Below, in pieces: positions 49,752-63,128 of a stretch of DNA of 64,000 nt. The number at the start of each line of letters is the position of its first letter. The first letter of the stretch is position 1. Location of the stretch: contig CM059583.1 of the NCBI GenBank assembly GCA_030407085.1, positions 209,434,001-209,498,000 on the forward strand. Reading direction: 5' to 3'. The position numbers were made by a program, and so were the translations under genes. This DNA is from Trichopria drosophilae. Its lineage: Eukaryota; Arthropoda; Insecta; Hymenoptera; Diapriidae. The notes under the pieces are model-generated. The model saw nothing but the letters and a program-made list of their open reading frames with translations. It was not told where the DNA came from and did no database searches.

Positions 49752-51381
49752 CTGAAAAAAGCCAAGCATTCATTGAATGTGGATCCTTTCATATAATATT
49801 TTTAAATTTATTAATATGTACGTTCTTAATTTATTTATTAGAATTCTTTACGGTATCCAGCTATATACCTACGTAGGAATATATAGTATTTAGATATGAG
49901 TAGTGTGAATAATTCAGTTGATGATGAAAGCCTGTTTTGTTTTGATTTATTGTCATAGTTAAATCCTTTGTGAAACAATACTGTAAGGATTATTCGCGGC
50001 ATCTTCGGAAACGATATCCGAATATAACAATAACAATTTAAAGACACGTCCAAAAACTTTTTTTATTAACCTGCATTTATCTTCAAAAATACAAATGTGG
50101 CAATCAAATATGTCAAATAAAAAAGTAGAGCACAAGATCTCTACTAAAAAGAACATTACTTCAGCTACGTGACTACCATATATTAGCCTTTCTACTATCA
50201 GCAGCTACATTACATTTGTGCGATGTGCACTATTACGCTTTACATTCATAGCAAATTTATTCATTTGGCCTATGCGGAAGAGTCGCGTGTGGAATATCTA
50301 ATCTCGTATGGCTCTTCAGAGAGAAAATGCAGTGTTAGAAACGTTTGTCACAAATCCACATGGCGGATAGGAATGCTGGCCCAATAATAGGGGGTACCTG
50401 GAGAAAATCCCACATAGGCCAAAACCAGTTAGTGGAAAAGGTACCAAAATAACAAAATGTATGTTAGTGTATGGGTAGAGAGATGAGGCAATTATAAAAA
50501 AAGATGAAGGTTCCACTGTTCTCCCAAGTGTTTTGGCAGAGTTTTATAAATTTTCCAAGCTTCTCTTGTTCTTAACCCGGGACCAGCTGTGGGTTAAATA
50601 AATACTGCGCATTATTGGCTTGCATATTTGTTTTTCACGTCTTGCCCATAAATGGGCCTAAACACGATATTACGTTAAAAAATAAAATGAACGGGTATGA
50701 CATTTATTCTCATGTTCATCCATCTTTCAGACGAAATACCTTCCATATTGCGGAAAAAATGCACTAAGGTTGTTTGTAGGATTTTGTTGCTCTACCGTAT
50801 TTGTAGGAGCTTTTCTTCCGCTAGGTTTGTACATTTCAAAGTTATTGAAAAAAAAAAGAATTAAATAAGATTCTATGCATTTTTTTAAAGATAGCCGCTT
50901 CGGTTCTCTATTTCTATCATCGTGTTCGAAATCATAGATCTAAAATACGATAGAAACCATACGATTTTTTTAAGGATTGTGCCCTTTCGGAATTCGAAAG
51001 AATTTGGATAAAAGGCCCTATTGAAATGTTTAAATAACAGTTCAATTACCATTGGTTGCCAGTTCAGATCCTAAGCCATTAAATTTTGATTGATTAATTC
51101 ACATTATAAAGCCTGCATCATTAGGTGTGGGTAAGCAACACCCTATGTTCAAACATAACTTCGGAAGAATAAACTAAAAAAATACAACTAATTCAATTTT
51201 ACACCTTCAGTTTCAGCTTATAATGTTTTTATTGTACCAGGTATTACTGGAAAGAATAAATTTTGATTTATTGTAAAACAGTAAGCAATTAACAATTTTC
51301 TAAATTTTCTGCGTGGGGAACAGTAATCTTAACTATAAATATTTGCTCAGCAATAGATATTTTTCAACTGATGACTTTTAA
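49752..51381. other. Gene-free stretch, missing 5' exon not found
   Basis: The upstream exon of the Lys/Thr-rich gene should lie here or further right, but I could not identify a signal-peptide exon ending in phase 1. The patch 50320-50470 (around GGCGGATAGGAATGCTGGCC and ATAATAGGGGGTACCTGG) is less AT-rich and may be transposon-derived. Nothing else is recognised. Confidence 0.35.
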
Positions 51382-52464
51382 CCCTTTTCATGCCAAACGG
51401 CCATAATACTGTCAAGGTTTTAAAGTGAATATTTATCTGTGTAATGATAAGCAAACAAATTTCAAAACCATATTTTCTTACGTATTTTTGTCCGTACTTT
51501 TCAAATCTGCTATTAGTTTTGTTCTATGACGTTTGATTTTTTCAAAATGGCGGCTAATTTACATAAAAACCTGATTGTAAACATTTTTTTATATGTTTAA
51601 CATACTGGCTAATAATGTTCCCATTTTCGGATCGGTACAAGCGTCTGGAACCTGTGGAATAATAACCACAACTACAATTTAAGCAACGCAGGATGTCAAA
51701 ATTGAAGATGGACGATCCAATATGGCGGCTTTTACACGCATTTTTAACGTTTTTTTTTTATTTCATTTTATGTTTTTAGTCCATGACATTTACTTTTTCA
51801 ATAGATTTATTATATTTATCTCGATTTTGATATCGATTATGAACGAAAATAGAATATTTTCCACTATTTTTAATTCCATATCATCTTGTATTGTAATTTT
51901 CTTGCATAACCGATATCAAACTGAGATATACGTAATAAATCTGTATTAGACTAAAAATATAATATTTTCAGCCATTTTCAATACCATATCATCTTATATT
52001 GCTATTTTCTACCATAATCAGTATCAGACTAAGATAAATATAACAAAACTATTAAAAAAGTAAGCGTCAGGGACCAAAAACATACAAACAAAATGTAAAA
52101 ACATTAAAAATGCGTGTAAAAGCCGCCATATTGGATCGGCCATTTTGAATTTTGACATTCTGCGTAGCCTACATTTTAGTTATGGTGATTATTCCACAGA
52201 ATCCAGAGACTTGTGTCGATCTGACAATGGAAACGTTATTAGCCAATACGTTAAACAAAAAACAAAATTTAAAAAATCACGTTTTTTTGTAAATTAGCCG
52301 CCATTTTCAAAAAACGTCATAGAACAAAACTAATAGCAGATTTGAATAGTACGGACAATAATACGTAAGAAAATATGGTTTTGAAATTTTTTTGCTTATC
52401 ATTACACAGATAAATTTTCACTTGACAAACATGACAAATTTATGGCCGTTTGGCATGAAAAGGG
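51382..52464. mobile_element. 1.08 kb foldback element, copy 2 of the AUH-intron family
   Basis: It follows TTAA (51378-51381), starts CCCTTTTCATGCCAAACGG and ends with the complement at 52464, followed by TCAA, a one-base-decayed TTAA. The arms match each other and the copy at 28204-29566 (shared TGTAATGATAAGCAAACAAA, TTAGTTTTGTTCTATGAC and TTTTTTCAAAATGGCGGC). It is about 280 bp shorter than the AUH copy. No transposase is present. The plus-strand open frame at 51722-51949 is part of the element. Confidence 0.85.
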
Positions 52465-53574
52465 TCAATATGTAATAATGCTTTTGGATGGCAGCATTTT
52501 AATGTGGTTCTTGTGAAATGCTATTAAAATATAGTGATGCTAATTTTGCAAAATTAATAACAATCATAGTAATAATAAAAGGTTCTGATATTTAACGTGT
52601 AAATGTAGTGTGATAATATATAATATATGGGTTTTTAATCAGGGTATAAATTCTTTGTCGCTTTTTTACGTACATCGCTGATTAATATAATTGGATTACT
52701 GACATGTATACCTTATTTTTACATCACGTATATTACTTATACTGATATTTTCTGTAGTATATCTTGTTATTATTATTCTGCGCTTGAATTACTAAACCAT
52801 ATATTAGTAAGTATGATTTATGTTGTTAAATAAAGGATAAGTCATGTAGAGTTGTCTATAAAATTAATTCAATTCACATTTCATCTATGCTGTTTTTTCA
52901 TCATAATATGTTAAAGTAATCAATTAGGTTTACACGTATTAAATGCATTTAAAAATAAACAAAATAAATACATATATTTTGTCGACTAGCCTTCTGTAGA
53001 TTAGCTTCTTTAACGTAGCAAAAGGAAGATTGTACAAGTTGTTGTGATTGACAATGAAATTAATTATTATTAATTGTATGTACGTTCTCTTTCGAATCAT
53101 ATATAATTTTTGTATACGTTGGTTTTTCTTTTAAACACTCGATAAATATTCATACGAGTACATTTTGACAAAATATAAAAATGCAAATAATATAATCGCT
53201 TAGGTTCAAAAATCCAAAAATGAAATAGCCAAAAGTGTAAAATTACGATAAATAAATGGCATAATATTGGTCCTGATTGTCCACTTATTAATTTATTACT
53301 AGAGTTAATTCAAATAAATGACTATGGTTAATTTTATGTGTTGTTCAGGAGTTAAGCTTGGAGACTTCCTGTCTCCTTTTGTAAACAACTAATTTCAATG
53401 ATAAATTAATAATTGGACAATTAGTACCAAACCAACGCCGCATAATTTATTTTTTGGTTTATTAATTTTCAGGATAACGATGAACAAAATACATGCTAAA
53501 AACTCAAAATCTTCGCACAAAGGCACATTAATATATTTTTACAAAAGAGTATTAGTATTCACTTTTTGTATTGT
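52465..53574. other. Gene-free AT-rich stretch
   Basis: No exon, RNA gene or inverted repeat was recognised. Confidence 0.45.
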
Positions 53575-53578
53575 TTAA

Positions 53579-54548
53579 CCTTTAGACTGCCGGAAAATCA
53601 ATATTTTGACGCATCATAAAAACTTGTTTAATGTTTATTTTAAGACTAAAATATATATTAATTTATTATTATTTTCACTTATTAAACTCATTTAAGATAA
53701 ATTTACCCGTCTACATCCCTTTTTATCTACCCCAAATCCATTAAATCTGTATTTTCTACATTGTACAAGTGGTCGGTATTTTGTTTCCTTCAGATTATAA
53801 TTAAATTTTATGTTTACCCCATTGTAAGGGTTGTTTTAGGATATATTGTAATTAAGATAAAAAATTTGGATTCAGCGCCAAAAAATACCCCGGAAATGTG
53901 TATTGCAAAACCAAAATCAATAAAAATTGAATACCGTATCTAAAGGGGTGGTTTTTTTATCGCATTATAAGGGCTGTTTTAGGTTTTATTGTAATTTTGA
54001 CATAAAATTTAAATTCAGCGTCGAAAAGTACCCCGAAAATGTGTACTTACACTACAAAATAAATAAAACTTGAATACCGTATTTGATGGGGTGGTTTTTT
54101 ATTTTTAATTATTTCAGGGGTTGTTTTTGAATTTATTGTATTTTCGTCATTAGATTTGGATTCAACGTCGAAAAATACTCCGGGAAAGTGTATCTGCACT
54201 ATAAAATAAATAAAATTTGAATCCTATGTCTACAGGGGTGAAATATCTTTAAAACAACCCTTAAAATATGACTATCAACCCTTCAAAATGATTTAAATAT
54301 TTAATTAAACTACAAATTTAACTTATATAATGTTCTCATAAAGATAGAAGCGTTTTCTACTATTAAAAATACATTTTTTAAAAATTTGAAATTTTTTAAC
54401 TTTAGCAGTTCCGTTCCCTGTCGGAGAATCAATATATTGACGTACCTCATGATCTACACTTTGTGTATGATCAATCATTGATATGAGGTACCTTAAATAC
54501 CAGTTTTCTGAGGGTGATATGCTCTTCTAAATCCCGGCAGTCTAAAGG
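53579..54548. mobile_element. 970-bp TTAA element carrying a 143-bp tandem repeat
   Basis: It is flanked by TTAA on both sides (53575-53578 and 54549-54552) and has 15-bp perfect terminal inverted repeats, CCTTTAGACTGCCGG. Inside, a unit of about 143 bp is repeated three times in tandem (starting about 53821, 53964 and 54107). Each unit contains GGGNTGTTTT, GATTCAGCG(C/T)C, A(A/G)TACCCCG(G/A)AAATGTG, TTGAATACCGTAT and GGGGTGGTTTTTTAT. TTAA and CC/GG ends suggest a piggyBac-type nonautonomous element. The open frame 53761-53943 is part of the tandem unit. Confidence 0.8.
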
Positions 54549-54552
54549 TTAA

Positions 54553-57500
54553 GAAATTAATTTAAGTAGAGTATCTCATGTGGATTTCATTTGGAAAGAG
54601 TGGTACTATACCATCACAAAACTGTTACTGATTGTGGTCTATGAGACGATTCTTATCCAGTCCAGCGAAATCAGAAACTTATTTTGTAACTTGGTTTTCT
54701 TTTCACGAAATAATCTATATTTCCTATATGAAAAACGATTGGGTATTGTTGACTTTTACAGTTTACTCCATATTCTTGTCAGAATTTCCTTTTCACGATC
54801 AGCGTGTACAAGATACGATCTCTATTTTTTGTATAGCGGATTGATCGTTTTTTCATGAAGCAACATTTAATTGATAAAATAATAATTATTGCATTTCGCG
54901 CATTGTTTTAGAGGAAAGCAATATTTTCTCTCATTTGTCAGTCTTCAATAAGAGCTTGTATTTACTCGCTCGAATTTGTTATTAATTATCTCCATCCGTA
55001 TATTAATTTCTTTTGAGATCTCTCACTTTCAGCTACAACAGAATTTCTTGAAGTATATATCTATTAGTGTTTGTAGCCGGTTTTTCATGATACTCATTAT
55101 GGTTCCATGTAATTCTTGGCACCGGAAAAATTCGAAACCTACTTACGTGGCAGAAACAATGTTAACGGTATGTACAGGTCTGTTCGATTGCCACGCCGGA
55201 CGTATCGTTCCAAACTGGTCTACAATTCTGGGTCAGAGCTTGGTTCCTTCTCACCTAGAGACCTACTCGACGCACAAGTTGCATCGCCTCGAATTCTCGC
55301 CTTCGGGAACCCGTCTTGGTTCACAACTTTCGCCAGTCGCGGCCATTGGCCGGCCTCCCAACCATCTTACCGTCATGCACTTTCTTCCTTTCGAAAATTG
55401 CCCAGTATCAGCCATAATGAATTTGACCCTTCTTAGGTAAAAATTCTTCGGCGCGTCCCTGGTGAAAGGGGCCGCGATGAATAATGGGTCACCAAATAAA
55501 AAGGAAGATGAGAAAATCACTTTCATTATGAAGAATCGTAAATTGACGTAAAACACGCATCTTTCGAGATGCGACCATCACCAGGACTCGGGTTGGTTTA
55601 TGTAATTTAACTGAAATAGGCCAATCGGTGCTATTTTCTGTCAAATGTTTCACCTTTACGCAAGTGAACAATTAAAAGGATACATTTTGTGTAAATACCA
55701 ATTTTCGGTAAAGACTAGGGAAACCTCCTCATAATGGATATACTTCTCTCAAAAGGTTTTTAAACCGGCCTATAATGTAACTCGAAATTTACTACCTATC
55801 ATCCGGCAAGATATATACAAAATTGAATATTGATATTGACTTTTGGCATTCTTAGTGTTTTGTGAAAATATTCGTGACATAAGGAACACATGAATACTTG
55901 TGCTACTTTTTCTATTTAAAGCGGGGGGTCGGAATAATTAATTCATGAATGCAGCAGTTCAAGAATATTTAAACATACGTAGGATCCGTTACTTGGATGC
56001 GTAATGCCATATTCATTCACGTATTATTTTATAGTTCTCACAAACGGGTTTTAGAACATTTTTGTATATTAAATATTATCGACGGCAGGATTTGTTTCAA
56101 TAAATTGGGTAATTTATTTTGAATATTATTTTGAATATTAAGGTTTTTTAACTGTCCACGTCTAAAACGTGGACAGTTACATGGAGAATGATCTTATGAA
56201 AAAAGATTCTTTAGCCCTAAATTTGATTTGATGTCGAACTACAAAATTAAAAAGAATATGTACCTAACATATGTGCCATATGCAATGTGCGATAAAAAGA
56301 TTATTAATTAAAACAAACGATCTATAAATCATATAATTTAAAAATCACAGAGCAATATGAGCTTTTGATATCGATGATTTACTAAGTATCATATACATTT
56401 CAAATATGAATAATATTCTGTTGATTTTTTGAAATCTACTAAAGCAGTCCCTAAACCAGTCTCAATGTAGCGTTTAGAATTAAACGAAACTCGACGTCAG
56501 ATAAAGAAATATTTTGTTGTGTTTCTCTTTTGAGATCCTCCTCATTTCCTGCATCGAATGGTGTCAAGTGTTGTTTACGGAGTGAAAAGAAATGGAAATA
56601 TATATAATTAACCGAATTTTGCATAATTAATTCCAATTGAAACTTTCTTTCCGGCACCGGTGAGATCGCTCATCCCAAGTAGATAGTCAATTAACCAAGT
56701 AAATATTTACGCGGAGAGATTGAAAAGAGGAATTACAGCACCTCGAGTGCAGTAGAGTAATTGCAGTTTTCAGCGGTTACTTGCACCCATCCCCCTTTAT
56801 TGTTATAGTTATGCATGAATTAAGTAAAGAAGAAAGGAAAGGCCGAAGGTAGCCGAGAAGAGACCGAAATGAATGTGGGATAATATAGCCGGCGTCTGAT
56901 TAGCGGCCATGACCGTGTAAGCCGGCGTGGCGTGGCCGAGTGGGTCAGGGTCGCGCCTCGAGACCACATGGACGATCGGTCCGGGTCGTTGGCCCCATTC
57001 TCCGCTTTGCCGACGAAACAAACTTCCCATACGTATATGTACATGCCCGAGGTGAAAGCTGCAGACAAAAATGCCGACCTCATGGCCCCTTTAGGGAGGA
57101 GATAGACGATCGATCGTTTCTTCTTCCAAGAACGAGCAACGTCGCAATGCAATTGAGAGAAACGCTTCCGCCTGCTTCAAGGTCAGCAGAAAAGATGAAA
57201 CGAAGTTTCTTCATTATTCCTTAGATTTTTTTGTCCTTTGCTTACTGCACCACCGAAACACCGGAGAATTCCACCTGATCTCTACTGCCGTATTGACGTG
57301 GTTAACGAGCCACCAAAAGGACCACATTCTTTAACAAATAGACTCTTCTTTATAAAAAAAAAAGGTTCCGTAAGTTTCGGTGACCGAGAACGGCTCGTCG
57401 TTACCATTCATTCACGTACTTGACATATAAGAAAACGTGAGGTGATCACTGGGCGTATATGGATATTCCATTTACGATCACACGCGTAGATGGTGAGATT

Positions 57501-59455
57501 TGGTTCTCATGCTGTGCATTAAATACTAATTATGTTGCAAACCTTTTTAAATAAATATCATGTTACTTCAAAACATCCCTACTGCGCTGTATGACATGCG
57601 TTCTAAATGTATACTTAACCATAAAAGCAATCATGATCATGCATAAAGCATGGGAAAGGATACGGTGCCAGACGAATGTATGAAGGCCTAATGTTCCCGA
57701 AAATTGTATTAGCAGGCCTCTTTGGTAATAATATTCTATATGTTCGACATATCACTTTGTTAGTAATTCGATTTTTTGGCTTCAGTTAATATTAGAAAGT
57801 GATTCTACAGTTGTGCCTTTTTTTAAATTAAGCTTATTCTAATCTTTTTATCTACTGATATCTTTGAGACACGGCTGTGGAACCTACTTTAAGGGAACTG
57901 CCCATCCCTTGTACGGCCAGAACCCTGCGGTTTGTAAAGCAGGTGCCTATCTAAAGAAATTAAATTAGTGCTATTGTTTTTCCGATTTCATCAAAAGATA
58001 AAGGTCCTCTATTGAATTCCGCTTGACTGCTGGGGATATCAGATTGTGCCAATACTAGGGGACTTACTCTGTGCGTTAATTAATGCTGTGCCGTTATTAT
58101 ATAATATGTAGAGGCCAATAAAACTGATTAGGGTGGCACATAAAAAAAAATCAAACGCAACATTAAAACGAGTAGGTCGGAACGTCACGCTGTAAAAGTT
58201 AAGCAAAACTTGTTCGCGATCTCTCTGTCCGCTGCCGATTCATACAAGGTCTAGCACCGCGTGGATGATGTTCAAACGGAAAAAAGAAGAGAAGAAATTC
58301 AAGGCAATTGAGTAAAAACAATAAATTATCTATATTTATCATTGATATAAGATCCAATTGGAACAATGTTTCTGTACAGTTTCGTATTTCGTGTTTTTTA
58401 AATTAATTTTTTTTTAAATTCATTTTCGTGTGTTCGTGTGTTTGTGTGTAGGTGAATGTACGTGTGCGTGAGGAAGTATAGGTATTCGGTCTTCTCCCTC
58501 CGATCGAAATGCATCCTCGATCGCACGCGCACACAGACTCTCTCCCTTTCGCTCGGAACGAACGAGAAAAACGAGTACGATTATTCGTCACTTTTTTTGC
58601 TCGTCGCGAGCCTAGTAAATGAAAATCGATGATAACGGAACAGAATGAACAACGTGACGCGTGACGTCACCAATCCTACACATTTTAATGATAATTTAGG
58701 TGTAAAAAGTCTCGACGTATAGTACCGAAGACCATATTAAATATAGACGCATTTCAATAAATAGCAAATAAATACTAGACCACTAGTCGATTCTACAAAA
58801 GTACGTCGCGCGAAATAGCGTACCCTCAGGTCGACGGGGTTGTCATTCGTAGCGCGCGACCCGTCCAAGATTGAATCCGGACTCCGGGCACAGTCTGGCT
58901 GAGAAAGCGACAAATGATCTGCAACAAAGGCATCTTACATACAATAGAACGCCGTTCGCTATTGAAGTTCGCAATCGAAGCCTGACTGTGTTCCGGATTC
59001 AACAATATCGTATAGAGATGGACCAAGTTCAATAAGTTTACACGATCAAGTTCAGTCGAAATATGCGTTCGCGTACGCGTGAGGTCCGTGTTTTTACAAT
59101 GGTTTCGCAAAAACCATTATTTTACGAATATCAACTTCCCAAGATTGCAAAAATCAGCTATGTTCTCTTCAGGCGGCAATTCGCAAAATTTAGAAAAAAG
59201 TTGAAGATGATTCGAACGAGCTAACAAAGGTAATTGCCGTATTTGCACTTCACCAGTAACTGCTTCAACTTTTCGCACAATAGAGTATACATATTTTCAT
59301 TACATCAGCACATTCGTTGATCGTTCTCTGCATTTCTCATACACAAGACTCATTGATGCAACAGCCTGAAAAGAACACAGTTACAATCCCGGTAAGCTGC
59401 CGTTTGTGTGGCCAAGTTCTAGGCGGTACTTTGCGAACATTTTTGAACGGATCGG
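54553..59455. other. Intergenic stretch with unexplained GC-richer patches
   Basis: Three patches stand out from the AT-rich background. At 55120-55440 both strands have open frames (minus: KFIMADTGQFSKGRKCMTVR, then WLGGRPMAATGESCEPRR), with no recognised domain. At 56890-57420 there are CpG-rich frames on both strands. At 58200-59000 there is a TGACGTCA palindrome (58662-58669, a CRE-type site) next to CCAAT, and GT-rich microsatellite sequence at 58428-58470. These may be promoters, untranslated exons or 3' untranslated sequence of the acidic gene. No splice-supported coding exon was found. Confidence 0.35.
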
Positions 59456-62400
59456 CTATTCCGTGCTTTTACTACCGTGTCTGGGATTCGCGTTACGCGA
59501 GTGTTTTCTCGTGTTAGTGTGTTTCTTGTTTTTTCCCTTGAACTCACGTGCTCGGCGCGCGTCCGCAATGTCGGTAATGCCATCGAGTTCATCCTCCTCG
59601 TCATCATCGTCGTCGGATTCGTCCTCCTCCTCCTCCTCATCGTCATCGTCGTCTTCATCTTCGGTTATACCAAGGTCAACTTCGTCGTCATCGTCGTCGT
59701 CGTCGTCGTCATCCGAACTAGCCGGAGCTGCTGGGGCTGCGGCGGGTGCTACAGGTGCAGCGTGTTGGGATACTACGTTGTGCGAAATGGCTTCAGCTCC
59801 TTCTATCGAAGTGTCATGAATTGATGCTGCCTGGCCTTCGATAGGAGCATCGACGGATTCACCATCTTCGTAGGAGCCAGATTCGTCCACCAGAGACACG
59901 TCGTTAGCGGCATCTAGGTCGCTCTGTACCGCTGGTGGGATGGGAAGCGTATTCGATGATGATGCAGATGCTGGAGGCGACGCAGCGGGTGCGGCAGGTT
60001 GTACCGCGTTACTTTCATCATCGTCGTCGTCATCGTCGTCATCCCCTAAAAAATAGAAATACCATTATGCAGTTAAATTATTGTGTGCGGAAATGACCAT
60101 GCTAGCGATAGTAGTTACATTTTAGGTGAACACGAAACCTTTTCAAATATTTTATTATTATATCTAGAACTCTGAATTGCCAAGATCTTTCTACAGTAAT
60201 TCACGCGACCGTCAATGTATTTCTAATGTTTGCACAGAAGAGTGATTCTAAGGGCAAGTGTTCCTTTAACGACAAATATCGTTTTATAAACAAATTTTTA
60301 TTCATGAGTCGCTGTATCGAAATTTTGTTTTGAAAGCTGAGCAAATCGCAACACTAGCATGTTTGGCAACTTTAGAAACATTGAAACATTTAATTAATTA
60401 ATTATTTCAGTGTTAAATATTGAACCGAACAGGCTTTCTTAACAGAGAGCAGAAATTCTTTGGCCCTCCTTCGACTAGAATCAGGGTAGGGAAAGAAGAA
60501 ACGAAGCTTTCGTGTGCAACCAGCCATTAAATCATAATCTGTGCAAACTTGTAGATCGATTTACGAGGATGTTGCTATCCATTCGCCTTTCATCGTAAAC
60601 GTCCCAGATTAGTTCGTAATCGACTTAGAGATGTTTAGCGAGCTATAATGGGCCGCACGCGTCCTGAGAAAGAGGTTTCCGGATCATCGATAATACTCCG
60701 ATTCTCTCTGTGAAATGTTGCGATATGATAATTCATTTTCAATTTCATCGAAATGGCTATTTATCAGTAGCTTTCTCCTTAATCGCCCGGAGTTGGGTAT
60801 CATTTCATTAACCTATAATAGTATACGTAGTAAATTACGTACAGCTCTTCGAGTATATCTGTAAGCGATATGTAATTTCAAACTTATGAATGTTTAATAG
60901 AAAACGACGGGTAGTTTATATCTTTTAACGTGTATACGTTCTCTTGCGACGACTACCGATGGAGAAACTATTCGCGATATTAATCTTATTATAAAGATCA
61001 GGTGCAGTTCCGGAAACATAAATTATTCAACTTTTTCATCGAATTATGAATGATATTGTTTGGCATATATTTAGGACGAGAATGACTACATAAAATATAG
61101 ACCGGTTTTTAGGTCAAGTATATGTTATTGCATTTGTGCACATTATAACTGGGTGTTAAGAGATTTGCTCTTCATCCGTGGGTGTAAATAATCGTAACTG
61201 CCCTTTCGCACGACGGGAGCCTCTCGATATTTTCATCTAATTGAAACCAATTAGTGATCGTATTATAATGTTTGCAGTATTTTGGCTATCTTCGATTACG
61301 ATAATAAACTGTTGTTTTCCCTGTTCATTTTCATCCCGATAGTTTGATTATCGTACAACCAATTGTAGATTGCTTTACTAGTCATACACAAGCAGAGTTG
61401 ATAGGACAACAGATAAATGCGCTAAAGGGCGTCAGTAATGTTTGAAGAATTCGCACTACAAACATGAAATGAAATGTCTGTTTTCGTGCTAATTAGACGT
61501 AAAGGGTGTTGCTACAAAGCAAGCACACTAATGAAATTGCTCGACATGTACTATTAGGGAATGTGTGTCAATGAAAAAGAAGTAGCGCATAGAAATTCTC
61601 GCGATGAGACGCGTGGATTATGTTAATTTGGCTGCAAAATCAAAGCTTCGTGTCCCGTTAGAAATCCATGCGTTGGTCCGTGGCACCACCGCATGACATC
61701 GTATCGTGTCGATGTGTAGATGAAGCGTTGCGTACGTCCGTATATTCGCACACTTGCTGCGATTACGTCTTAGCCGTACAAATATAACGGTTGATGAGGT
61801 GCGTGCTGTAATGTAAGGAATTCGCGATCAACCGCTGCTCGCACTTGTCGGGGAGACGCAGCATTTTTTTTTATTGTTCCGGACAATTAGAAACCTCCAA
61901 GACACAACATTTACCCGTTATGTAGTCACTAGGCACGTAAACTTCGGCGAAAACGTTGCCAAAACCGTATGACATCATCCTGGATCATGATCCAGCAACT
62001 TTTCGTGAATCAAGAATTATTATATGTGTAGAAAGAAGGCGCCGAGCGGAGGATTGTGCGAATTTTAACAGTTAATGAATTATTAGAGTGCGACTAATTG
62101 CGCGGAATTTCCGACAACGCCAGATCGAGATAGATACTAGCTTGTCTGCTATCGAAAGGCGATCTGTGTATTAAAAACATCTTTTACTGTAAAATATTGC
62201 ATCAATTGAGAATGGGCCCCGATATGACAACGCATCCCGTTTGAATCGCGCCGATATTTCCACTAGTATTCCATAGCAGTACTTTTGCTACTTGGCATCA
62301 ATTACGAATTTCTGTCAATATTATTTTGGATTATGTTTATACTTTTGAATCAGATCTAGTTCCCGTGAGAAATCTTTCTAATATCTTAATAAACGAACTT

Positions 62401-63128
62401 ATTTCAAGATGTTAAATAATAGATACTGAAATTGTCCTTTTAATATTCCAACGAGATTGAATCTTCTACAGGAAAAAGTCACCATCGTGAATATTAAGTT
62501 CGTGGCTACGATAAAATCAAGACCTTTTTTTTACACAATGAAAATTGGACGTAATATGTAACTTACGAATATGAACGTTTTTCATATTAACCTTTAGCAT
62601 ATGCTGTCTGTAATAACCGTATTCTAGTATGATATTGCGTCCACAAATCTTATGACATTTTGTAATTTTGTAACAGAAAAATAAGAAAAAAGACAAGTCT
62701 ATCATATTTCACTCCAAATTAATATTTAAAATAAACTCGATATTACTGTTTAAAATTGGAAACTTTGTTATTCGCATTAAAGGAATCGTGACCCTGAACT
62801 ACCTTGAAATGTAACGAAGATTAAACTCACCACCGAGAACTTCTTCGATGAACCGCTCCAAGTAATCCTCACTATCGTCATCGTCATCATCATCCTCTTC
62901 TTCCTCCTCGTCGTCGTCGTCATCATCGTCAGTTAACCCAAGATCATCGTCGTCATCATCGTCATCGTCGTCGTCAGCGGCCGGTGCCGGAGCTGCCGCA
63001 GTTTGCCTGGCAGTCTGTTTGTGCCCCGAATTTTCAGCGGGCCTTTCAACTATTTGAGCAGGCACGGGGTTGCCGAAGACGTCGATCGCTAAGCAGCACA
63101 AAAGTGCCAACACCACCACTAACTTCAT
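59456..63128 (-). CDS. Secreted acidic protein with Asp/Glu runs, function unknown
   Basis: Two coding exons, 62831-63128 and 59456-60045, joined in phase 1 across a 2.8-kb intron (donor GGTG|GTGAGT, acceptor TTTTTTAG|GGG), give 295 residues. MKLVVVLALLCCLAIDVFG is a clear signal peptide, probably cut before NPVPAQ. An Ala/Pro linker is followed by an acidic module (residues 52-88): 11 Asp, LGLT, then 19 Asp/Glu. A second Asp run is at 101-109. A low-complexity Ala/Pro/Ser region follows, then a second copy of the module at 211-253 (10 Asp, EVDLGITE, Asp/Glu run). The protein ends with a basic tail (REFKGKNKKHTNTRKHSRNA). The start follows a TTGCAG acceptor at 63133, so the ATG lies in exon 2; an upstream ATG at 63200 is intronic. 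Such proteins can bind calcium or cationic partners, but no family is recognised. Antisense poly-Ser frames are artefacts. Confidence 0.82.
60046..62830 (-). other. Intron of the acidic-protein gene
   Basis: This 2.8-kb intron is less AT-rich than the intergenic DNA of the window (notably 60440-60720 and 61600-61860) and lacks the transposon hallmarks seen elsewhere. No exon with splice support or RNA gene was recognised in it. Regulatory sequence is possible but not demonstrated. Confidence 0.7.

Noticed and set aside
56916..56960. tRNA-like stretch with GTGGCCGAGTGGG
   Set aside because: It resembles a tRNA Ser/Leu A box, but no B box (GGTTCGANNCC) follows at the right distance and no acceptor stem pairs around it.
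59406..59824. Poly-Ser and poly-Val open frames on the plus strand
   Set aside because: They are antisense readings of the Asp/Glu runs of the acidic secreted protein, which has splice support and a signal peptide.
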